Source of the DNA: Segetibacter sp.
Lineage (GTDB): Bacteria > Bacteroidota > Bacteroidia > Chitinophagales > Chitinophagaceae
Direction of reading: 5' to 3'
DNA length: 5,418 nt
Assembly: GCA_030146445.1 (NCBI GenBank)
Contig: JASLBT010000324.1
Span: forward strand, 1-5,418
Under the pieces are notes generated by a model. It was not told the DNA's origin. It saw only the letters and a program-made list of their open reading frames with translations, and did not search any database. Position numbers and translations under genes: made by a program. Position 1 is the first letter of the stretch. Each line of letters begins with the position of its first letter. Shown in pieces: positions 1 through 5,418 of this stretch.

Positions 1-2
1 GG

Positions 3-62
3 GGTATAAGCGCTAAGCGCAATCCAGGCTTATCAATTGGCGATGTAATCTGGAAGACGTGA
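3..62 (+). CDS. Possible 3' end of an upstream gene (partial, unrecognised)
   Basis: The frame beginning at position 3 stays open from the window edge to a TGA at 60-62. It would encode the tail GISAKRNPGLSIGDVIWKT. The other two + strand frames stop within the first 15 bases, so this is the only + frame that could carry a gene in from the left. The residue mix is protein-like, and a terminator-like hairpin with a T run begins about 26 bases after the stop, which fits a gene end. Nineteen residues are too few to name a family, and an open frame of this length can occur by chance, so this is a tentative call. Confidence 0.3.
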   Translation, partial: GISAKRNPGLSIGDVIWKT

Positions 63-68
63 ATGGGA

Positions 69-83
69 GATAATTCAATTATC
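69..83. repeat. 15-base perfect palindrome, possible operator
   Basis: GATAATT at 69-75 and AATTATC at 77-83 are exact reverse complements around a single central C at 76. The symmetry breaks at both flanks. Short AT-rich palindromes of this size are typical binding sites for dimeric helix-turn-helix regulators. They also arise by chance in AT-rich DNA, and no partner regulator is visible. It sits between the possible upstream stop codon and the terminator-like hairpin, so it could also simply be part of a transcript tail. Confidence 0.3.
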
Positions 84-87
84 AGGT

Positions 88-125
88 ATTGGATGATGTC
101 GTTTAATATATCACCAGTGTTTTTT
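88..125 (+). terminator. Weak intrinsic-terminator-like hairpin
   Basis: Bases 88-99 can pair with 108-118, with one bulged A at 93 and two G-U pairs. The core is TGG/CCA (90-92 with 114-116) followed by TGAT/ATCA (94-97 with 110-113). The loop is 8 bases, and a run of six T follows at 120-125. The position just after the possible gene end at 62 fits termination of an upstream + strand transcript. The stem has few G-C pairs and a bulge, so it is a modest candidate. Confidence 0.4.
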
Positions 126-322
126 AAATCATCTTTTAATGTGCTTGCCTATCTTTCTAAGTGCCTGTTTGGTAAATTCTTCGAACCATAGAACCGAAAG
201 TAACTAAAGCAAGCGCGAGATAAATCTGCAGCAAATATTGCGTTTATACCAATAAGGGAAAGAATGCGCCGCATGCCGTGTTGCCACCGAGAACTTTTCG
301 CTAATACCACTCGCTGCCATGT

Positions 323-359
323 TCAATTAAAAGAAAATGGATATGCGTCCTTTAATTGA
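323..359. repeat. 9-bp inverted repeat with 19-base loop
   Basis: TCAATTAAA at 323-331 and TTTAATTGA at 351-359 are exact reverse complements separated by 19 bases. The stem is almost entirely A-T. The strand direction, and whether it acts as RNA or as a DNA site, cannot be decided from the sequence. Its stem and loop sizes happen to resemble those of the hairpin at 714-752, but the sequences are unrelated. Confidence 0.3.
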
Positions 360-678
360 TGTTTACAGCGTAGTTGATTATTCAGCAAAGCTACCGTGGA
401 AAAATTCAACAGGTAGGTGCATTTAGCCGATGCTTAGGTTAATAGGCTTTTTAAAATCATGTGTCCGTTCCAACTTTATTTTCCCTGGATACATGTTTTT
501 AACATTCACGCTATTACAAGGCATTGCGAAGAGTTGCACTATGTATTGTCGCAATTAAAGCTGAACAATTGGCGCCGCATTTCAAGCTACCCCTATTGAT
601 ACGAAAAGCATTAAGGCACGGTTGTTGCCATTCCCCGTTTTTCTTCCTATTCTACTGAAAAGTTGCACTTGCAGGTTG

Positions 679-696
679 GTTTTAGCCAACTAAAAC
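679..696. repeat. Perfect 7-bp hairpin with CCAA loop, alternative to the long-range stem
   Basis: GTTTTAG at 679-685 and CTAAAAC at 690-696 are exact reverse complements around the loop CCAA (686-689). A second, overlapping hairpin uses GTTGG (675-679) with CCAAC (686-690) and would exclude the first. No T run follows on the + strand, so it is not a standard terminator. It may be the alternative state of the leader at 671-766, or a DNA operator. Confidence 0.4.
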
Positions 697-713
697 AAAG
701 TATGATTAAAGGA

Positions 714-752
714 TACGTCCTGGTATTTCGAAAGCTAATTTTCCAGGATGTA
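714..752 (+). promoter_or_regulatory. 10-bp leader hairpin upstream of the fusion gene
   Basis: Bases 714-723 (TACGTCCTGG) pair with 743-752 (CCAGGATGTA) along ten consecutive positions, nine Watson-Crick and one G-U (717 with 749). The loop is 19 bases and contains the palindrome TTTCGAAA (726-733). It is among the strongest local stems in the non-coding region. It ends 63 bases before the start codon, so it would lie in the transcript leader if the promoter is further upstream. No T run follows it, which argues against a terminator. Confidence 0.45.
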
Positions 753-815
753 CTCCTAAAACCTGCCATCTGAAAAAATTGTAAACAGAATCAGTAAAAT
801 CGCTAATAAGAACTA

Positions 816-3434
816 TTGGAAACCCTATCGCCACTAAGTACTCCTAATGCTAGCAGTCGAGTATATGCTAAAGGAAAGTTTCTCTATCATGGAGATGAAA
901 AAATCTTCATAAAAGGAGTTACTTATGGAACCTTCAAGCCTCAACATGAACATCAGTTTCCTGAGAAAGCTGTTGTAGAAAAGGATTTTGCGATGATGGC
1001 AGTTAACGGGATTAACTGCGTTAGAACTTATACCGTTCCTCCCTTATACCTTCTTGATGCCGCACAACAATACCACCTCAAGGTGATGGTTGGCCTGCCC
1101 TGGGAACAACACCTTACTTTTTTAGATGATGATAAAACCCAAAAAGATATTATCAGGAGAGTAACGGAAGGTGTGGTGCAGTGCAAAAAACATCCGGCCA
1201 TATTATGCTATACCGTCGGAAATGAAATTCCTGCAACAATAGTGCGGTGGTATGGAAAAGAAAAAATCGAAGTTTTCTTAAAGCAACTGTATGAAGCAGC
1301 TAAGAAAGCCGATCCGGAAGGATTGGTAACCTATGTTAATTATCCCACTACTGAATACCTGAACTTGTCGTTCATGGATTTTGACTGCTTCAACGTATAC
1401 CTGGAAACGCCTGAAAAACTTGGTAGCTATATTGCCAGGTTGCACAACTTGTGCGGAGAGCGACCGCTGGTTTTAGCAGAAATCGGACTTGACAGTTTAC
1501 GAAATGGCCATGAAAAACAGGCGGAAGTTCTGACATGGCAAATTGAAACTGTATTTGGAAGGGGTTGTTCAGGCATGTTTGTATTTGCATGGACCGATGA
1601 GTGGTGGCGAGGAGGATTTGAGATTGAAGACTGGGATTTCGGTTTGGTGGACAGGCAAAGAGTTCCAAAACCCGCGCTGCGGGCGGTGACCAGAGCGTTG
1701 CAGCAAACTCCATTTTCGATAAACATGCCCAGGCCTTTCTTTTCTGTTGTGGTCTGTTCCTATAACGGATCTGCTACTATCAGAGATACGATGGAAGGGC
1801 TGATGAGGTTGCATTACCGGAATTTTGAGGTAATTGTTGTGAATGACGGATCAAGGGACAGTACACCAGAAATTGTAAAAGAATACCCTGTTAAGCTTAT
1901 CACCACCAGGAATAAAGGTTTAAGTAGCGCCCGAAATACAGGATTGTACAACGCCAAAGGTGATATTATTGCTTACATAGATGACGATGCGTACCCCGAC
2001 GCTCATTGGCTGGATTATTTAGCTTATGCCTATACCACATCTTCTCACGCTGCAATGGGAGGACCTAATATTATTCCTGCAGAAGATGGTCCAATCGCTA
2101 CATGCGTGGCTAATGCACCCGGGGGACCCGTGCACGTATTATCAACAGATGAAATAGCAGAACATGTACCCGGTTGTAATCTATCGGTGCGAAGAGAGGT
2201 GTTAGTGCAAATAGGAGGTTTTGACCCCATTTACAAAGCCGCAGGGGATGACGTAGATGTTTGCTGGCGAATACAGGAAGCAGGCTATACTATAGGCTTC
2301 CATCCTGCTGCGTTGGTTTGGCATCACCGCCGAAACTCTTTTAAAGCTTATTGGAAGCAGCAAAAAGGCTATGGCAAGGCAGAAGCATTGCTGGAATCTA
2401 AATGGCCCGAAAAATATAATGCATTTGGTCATCTTACCTGGGGAGGAAGAATCTATGGCAACGGTTTTACTATCCCGATTAAAACCAAAAAAGGAAAGAT
2501 TTTTCACGGAACCTGGGGGAGTGCATTATTCCAATCTGTTTATGAACCTGCTGAAGGTCACTTCAAATCCATTCCGTTAATGCCTGAATGGTACCTGTTT
2601 TCTCTATTATTTGCCGGAATGGGATGCCTCGGGTATTTATGGGAGCCGTTGTTATTCGCATGGCCCGTATTTATCTTTTCTATAACTATTATTCTTGTGC
2701 AGGCAGTCATTAGTGGTTCCGAAAATACAGCCCTCACAAAAGAACAGCACGCAAATTGGAAATATCGATTGTTAATAGTCCTGTTTCACATTATTCAACC
2801 TTTAGCCAGGTTGAGCGGTAGAATAAAGCATGGATTAACACCGTGGCGAATGAGAGGTGTACGGGCTAAGTTGCAGAGATTAACTTTTCTCAAACCCAAA
2901 ATATTAATGCACTGGAGCGAAGGAGATTGGAAAGCATCGGAGACATGGCTGGAAGAAATCGAACAGCGTATCATCGGCTTAAAAGCAAGAGTAAAGCGGG
3001 GAGGAGATTTCGACCGATGGGATATAAAGGTGAAGAATGGAATTTTCTCCACTGCTCAAGGCCTTCTTACTATTGAAGAACATGGCGCCAATAAGCAATA
3101 CCTGAAGTTTCGATATTGGGTTAATTATTCAATTCCTGGCCTGGTGCTTATTGTACTATTAAGTACGATCGCAGTTTTTGCTGCCGGGGATAAGAGTTGG
3201 ATAGTAAGTGCCCTGTTTGCATTTTTAGCTGTTGGATTAACAGGCAAATACGTTTTCGACTGCGCAAGCGTGGTAAATTGCCTGGTGGTTGGATTTTTAA
3301 AACTATCACAAGAGGAGCAGAAAGAAAGACCATCCGAATTAATAAAGTTAGACGGAATGAAAGAACAGGAAATGAGTCCTTTTAGCATCGCAGCAAACAG
3401 AACAACAGTAGACTTCAAAACCGCAGCAAAATAA
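816..3434 (+). CDS. Fusion protein: GH-A clan glycosidase-like domain, GT2 glycosyltransferase and C-terminal membrane region
   Basis: Residues about 15-297 look like a (beta/alpha)8 glycoside hydrolase domain of clan GH-A, nearest in style to GH2 barrels. It has KGVTYG (33-38) at strand 1, VRTY (69-72), the likely acid/base E137 in GNE, the likely nucleophile E222 in LAEIG, and FAWTDEWW (257-264) near the barrel end. Residues about 306-540 are a GT-A fold family 2 glycosyltransferase: VVVCSYNG start, NDGS (343-346), metal-binding DDD (389-391), catalytic GDDVD (477-481), then HHRR (503-506) and QQKGYG (515-520). There is no QxxRW motif, so it is probably not a classical processive synthase. 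Hydrophobic segments at about 592-609, 612-633, 768-790 and 793-825 anchor it in the inner membrane. Between them lies a soluble stretch with RGGDFDRWD (728-736) that I cannot assign. No signal peptide is visible, so both enzyme domains should face the cytoplasm. The start is TTG at 816: the frame opens only after a TAA at 807-809, and the first ATG (residue 60) would remove barrel strand 1. There is no clear ribosome binding site. Domain calls are firm; substrate is unknown. Confidence 0.9.
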   Translation: METLSPLSTPNASSRVYAKGKFLYHGDEKIFIKGVTYGTFKPQHEHQFPEKAVVEKDFAMMAVNGINCVRTYTVPPLYLLDAAQQYHLKVMVGLPWEQHLTFLDDDKTQKDIIRRVTEGVVQCKKHPAILCYTVGNEIPATIVRWYGKEKIEVFLKQLYEAAKKADPEGLVTYVNYPTTEYLNLSFMDFDCFNVYLETPEKLGSYIARLHNLCGERPLVLAEIGLDSLRNGHEKQAEVLTWQIETVFGRGCSGMFVFAWTDEWWRGGFEIEDWDFGLVDRQRVPKPALRAVTRALQQTPFSINMPRPFFSVVVCSYNGSATIRDTMEGLMRLHYRNFEVIVVNDGSRDSTPEIVKEYPVKLITTRNKGLSSARNTGLYNAKGDIIAYIDDDAYPDAHWLDYLAYAYTTSSHAAMGGPNIIPAEDGPIATCVANAPGGPVHVLSTDEIAEHVPGCNLSVRREVLVQIGGFDPIYKAAGDDVDVCWRIQEAGYTIGFHPAALVWHHRRNSFKAYWKQQKGYGKAEALLESKWPEKYNAFGHLTWGGRIYGNGFTIPIKTKKGKIFHGTWGSALFQSVYEPAEGHFKSIPLMPEWYLFSLLFAGMGCLGYLWEPLLFAWPVFIFSITIILVQAVISGSENTALTKEQHANWKYRLLIVLFHIIQPLARLSGRIKHGLTPWRMRGVRAKLQRLTFLKPKILMHWSEGDWKASETWLEEIEQRIIGLKARVKRGGDFDRWDIKVKNGIFSTAQGLLTIEEHGANKQYLKFRYWVNYSIPGLVLIVLLSTIAVFAAGDKSWIVSALFAFLAVGLTGKYVFDCASVVNCLVVGFLKLSQEEQKERPSELIKLDGMKEQEMSPFSIAANRTTVDFKTAAK

Positions 3435-3478
3435 CAACTGATAAGTATTATAACGGCTAAGAAACAATTCGTGGTTTT

Positions 3479-5278
3479 ATGAATAAGACAAAAATTCTTT
3501 TTAGATTAATAAAGTTTACGGCAAATTATAAAGCACAGGTTTTCCTCCTACTTCTATTAGGGGTTATAAGTGTGGGTTTTAGTGTGTTACAACCTCTTCC
3601 GATTAAATACATTATTGACAACGTTCTTTCTAATCAGCCTTTACCCGGAGCCCTTAGAAACGTTTTAAATTATTTTGGCGATATTCCTGACAAGAAAGGA
3701 TTATTACTGGTTTTTGTTATTGCGTCGATATTCATGGTTATAGGTACTTCAGCATTATCTTATATCTCCACGAATGTTACAACCAAGGTTTGCCAGAAAT
3801 TAGTATATGACTTTTCCGAACTGTTATTTGACAAACTTCAAAAGCTGTCACTGGGATTTTATTCAAAGAACAACGTTGGAGACTTAATGTCGAGATTATC
3901 AGGAGACACTTTTGTAATTTACTCAGTAATAGGAGGAATTGTATTACCAACATTGATTTCCCTCACTTCCCTGGTATCCATGTTTTATGTGATGTATTCA
4001 ATCAATTCAGAGCTGGCATTGATGGCCGTTTCCACTGTTCCCCTTTTTGCCATCCTCGTATTTGCTTTTAACAAGCCAATGACCAACTACTCAACTCAAC
4101 AATTTGAGCTTTCAGGCAGTTTATGGTCTTTTATTCAACAAAGTTTAACCTCGGTGAGGATCATCCAGGCCTATTCACAGGAAGATTTTACACGAGAACA
4201 ATACAGGAAACAAAGCCTAAAATACAATAATGCTTCACTTACAACTACAAAAGTTGGGATGGTTTATAACGGATTAATTGGAATTGTATCTGGAATTGCG
4301 ACGGCCGTTATTGTCGGCATAGGTGCATATAAAGGGTTAACAGGCGCTATAACCACGGGTGAGCTTTTTCTTTTTATCAGTTATATAGGTGGCGTATTTG
4401 GACCGGTCAATTCGTTAGCAGGAATCATTGTTTCGTCCTTTTCTATCACAGCAAGAGCAAACCGAATTTTCGAAATATTAGATTCTGAAGAAGTTGTGCG
4501 TGAAAAACCCGACGCAATAGAACTAACGGATGTACAAGGACATGTAGAACTGCAGAATTTAAGTTTTGGGTACGGAACAAAAGGAGAGGCAAGATCTGTA
4601 CTTAATGACTTCAACCTGGAGGTTGAAGCAGGAAAGATAATTGCAGTCGTTGGACCAACCGGTGCGGGCAAAACGTCTATGATCTCGATGTTGCTTCGTT
4701 TTTATGATCCATGGGAAGGCAGGGTTTTGATTGATGGAGTAGATGTAAAAGACGTCACCCTTTCATCTCTGAGAAATAATATTTCCCTGGTACTCCAGGA
4801 TGCATTTATCTTTCCTATAAGCATTGCAGACAATATTTCTTTTGGAAACCGCACAGCGTCCCGGGATGAAATTATCTCAGCAGCAAAAGCTTCACAGGCC
4901 CATGATTTTATCATGCGACTTCCTAAGGGGTATGATACCATTGCGAGTGAGGGTGGCGTGTCCTTATCTGGCGGAGAAAAGCAGCGTCTTTCTTTGGCAA
5001 GAGCATTTCTAAGAAACACCCCCATATTGATTCTTGATGAACCTACATCTGCGATGGATGTTCAAACAGAAGCGAAAATTTTCAAAGCGCTTGCATCATA
5101 TAGTTCAGGAAGAACGGTATTTATAATCTCTCACAGACTTTCAACTATTCGACATGCAGATTTAATAATTTCCATAAAAGACGGGATCATCCAGGAGAAA
5201 GGCACCCACGAAAACTTATTGAAAGAAGGAAAGGTATATGCTGAGCTACACAAGTATCATAGCGTAGGTGCTAATTAA
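3479..5278 (+). CDS. ABC exporter half-transporter (fused membrane and ATPase domains)
   Basis: This complete 599-residue type I ABC exporter, the usual size for an MsbA-like half-transporter, should work as a homodimer in the inner membrane and use ATP to export its substrate. The membrane domain fills about residues 1-325, with six likely helices near 20-42, 75-97, 148-172, 177-198, 258-283 and 294-318. The ATPase domain has every expected motif: A-loop aromatic Y365, Walker A GPTGAGKTS (392-400), Q-loop Q440, signature LSGGE (496-500), Walker B ILILDEP (516-522) with catalytic E521, D-loop SAMD (524-527) and switch H552. It has no N-terminal C39 peptidase domain, so it does not process a leader peptide itself. 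The gene starts 44 bases after the fusion gene with no terminator between, which suggests co-transcription and export of that enzyme's product. Lipid A flippase, cyclic glucan exporter (NdvA/ChvA type) and peptide exporter share this architecture, so the substrate stays open. The ATG has no clear Shine-Dalgarno. Confidence 0.93.
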   Translation: MNKTKILFRLIKFTANYKAQVFLLLLLGVISVGFSVLQPLPIKYIIDNVLSNQPLPGALRNVLNYFGDIPDKKGLLLVFVIASIFMVIGTSALSYISTNVTTKVCQKLVYDFSELLFDKLQKLSLGFYSKNNVGDLMSRLSGDTFVIYSVIGGIVLPTLISLTSLVSMFYVMYSINSELALMAVSTVPLFAILVFAFNKPMTNYSTQQFELSGSLWSFIQQSLTSVRIIQAYSQEDFTREQYRKQSLKYNNASLTTTKVGMVYNGLIGIVSGIATAVIVGIGAYKGLTGAITTGELFLFISYIGGVFGPVNSLAGIIVSSFSITARANRIFEILDSEEVVREKPDAIELTDVQGHVELQNLSFGYGTKGEARSVLNDFNLEVEAGKIIAVVGPTGAGKTSMISMLLRFYDPWEGRVLIDGVDVKDVTLSSLRNNISLVLQDAFIFPISIADNISFGNRTASRDEIISAAKASQAHDFIMRLPKGYDTIASEGGVSLSGGEKQRLSLARAFLRNTPILILDEPTSAMDVQTEAKIFKALASYSSGRTVFIISHRLSTIRHADLIISIKDGIIQEKGTHENLLKEGKVYAELHKYHSVGAN

Positions 5279-5355
5279 ATAGATTGAACGTGAATAATCG
5301 GCATAATTCTGCTCACATAAACAAGTAATTAAACTTTCGACCTTTAATTCTAACT

Positions 5356-5418
5356 ATGCCTGAGGAAGCACATCAACTATTTCAACAATTAGAGCCTGGT
5401 AAACCACTAAAAGGTGAC
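5356..5418 (+). CDS. 5' end of a further gene (partial, unrecognised)
   Basis: An ATG at 5356 opens a frame that stays open for 21 codons to the window edge, reading MPEEAHQLFQQLEPGKPLKG and onward. An in-frame TAA at 5326-5328 means this ATG is the first possible start. It lies 77 bases after the ABC exporter stop on the same strand with no convincing terminator between, so it probably belongs to the same operon. The visible part is hydrophilic, with no signal peptide or membrane helix, which suggests a cytoplasmic protein. It is too short to assign a family. Confidence 0.6.
   Translation, partial: MPEEAHQLFQQLEPGKPLKGD

Larger units (their letters stand above)
671..766 (+). promoter_or_regulatory. 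Candidate structured 5' leader with competing pairings
   Basis: Bases 671-675 (GCAGG) pair with 762-766 (CCTGC), and 680-685 (TTTTAG) pair with 756-761 (CTAAAA). Together they give 11 base pairs with a 4-base bulge (676-679), closing a domain that contains the strong hairpin at 714-752. The same TTTTAG segment can instead pair locally with CTAAAA at 690-695, because CTAAAAC occurs twice (690-696 and 756-762). A segment with two alternative partners is the usual logic of a riboswitch or attenuator. The region ends about 50 bases before the TTG start of the glycosyltransferase fusion gene, where a leader would be expected. I do not recognise a known RNA family. Transcription of the region is assumed, not shown. 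Confidence 0.4.
63..815. other. Long gene-free region upstream of the fusion gene
   Basis: About 750 bases have frequent stops in all frames, and no reading frame here looks like a protein. I see no tRNA, rRNA, insertion sequence end or CRISPR repeat. What can be seen is a 15-base palindrome (69-83), a terminator-like hairpin (88-125), a 9-bp inverted repeat with a 19-base loop (323-359), and a cluster of overlapping inverted repeats (671-766). The Bacteroidota -7 promoter consensus TAnnTTTG does not occur on the + strand here (the only TTTG, at 168-171, lacks the TA), so the promoter of the downstream operon could not be placed. The base composition resembles the neighbouring genes, so nothing marks the region as recently acquired. 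Confidence 0.7.

Noticed and set aside
10..20. GCGC-TAA-GCGC at the left edge as a hairpin
   Set aside because: A four-pair stem with a three-base loop at the window edge, possibly inside a coding tail, is too short to support a role.
180..187. GGTTCGAA on the minus strand, resembling a tRNA T-loop
   Set aside because: The flanking bases do not form a T stem, and no acceptor or anticodon arm is found at the right distance.
386..393. TAGCTTTG on the minus strand, matching the Bacteroidota -7 consensus
   Set aside because: The nearest minus-strand TTG is only about 13 bases away, too close for a -33 element, and no minus-strand gene is visible to the left.
34..669. Repeated 9-mers CAATTGGCG (34-42, 566-574), GCGCCGCAT (266-274, 572-580) and AGTTGCACT (532-540, 661-669)
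   Set aside because: A few repeated 9-mers are expected by chance in about 800 bases, and they show no regular spacing or extension.
675..766. Integron attC-like site
   Set aside because: The inverted repeats lack the GTTRRRY and RYYYAAC core sites, and there is no integrase or gene cassette nearby.
1390..1814. Overlapping antisense open frames of 80-107 codons inside the fusion gene
   Set aside because: They lie opposite a well-supported coding domain, their translations show no recognisable motifs, and they fit chance open frames opposite a gene.
816..3434. Processive cellulose- or hyaluronan-type synthase
   Set aside because: The QxxRW motif and the usual arrangement of membrane helices around the catalytic domain are absent.
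5292..5309. Hairpin GAAT/ATTC after the ABC exporter gene as a terminator
   Set aside because: The stem has only four continuous pairs plus interrupted A-T pairs, and no T run follows.

Overview
The window looks like part of a Bacteroidota chromosome, possibly from the Chitinophagaceae or a relative. It is moderately AT-rich. Neither complete gene has a recognisable Shine-Dalgarno sequence, which is usual in that phylum, and the protein style fits. This placement is an inference from style, not from a marker gene.

Layout: (a) Positions 1-62 may hold the last codons of an upstream + strand gene, followed by a weak intrinsic-terminator-like hairpin with a T run (88-125). (b) About 750 bases without a convincing gene follow (63-815). 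They contain several inverted repeats. The most striking is a compact set at 671-766, just before the first gene, whose segments can pair in mutually exclusive ways. (c) 816-3434 encodes an 872-residue fusion protein: an N-terminal (beta/alpha)8 glycoside-hydrolase-like domain of clan GH-A type, a GT-A fold family 2 glycosyltransferase domain, and a C-terminal membrane region that carries a conserved-looking soluble insert. (d) 3479-5278 encodes a complete type I ABC exporter half-transporter, membrane domain plus ATPase, of the MsbA/NdvA/ChvA style. (e) A further + strand gene starts at 5356 and runs off the window.

The three rightmost genes are collinear and closely spaced (44 and 77 bases), and no convincing terminator lies between them, so they are probably one operon. 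The simplest reading is a small glycoconjugate system. The fusion protein would build, and perhaps trim or transglycosylate, a sugar chain on a carrier at the inner membrane, and the ABC protein would move the product across that membrane. The acceptor and sugar are not visible in this window. Glycolipid, oligosaccharide/cyclic glucan and glycosylated peptide all remain possible. The fusion gene appears to start at a TTG codon, since no in-frame ATG or GTG is usable.
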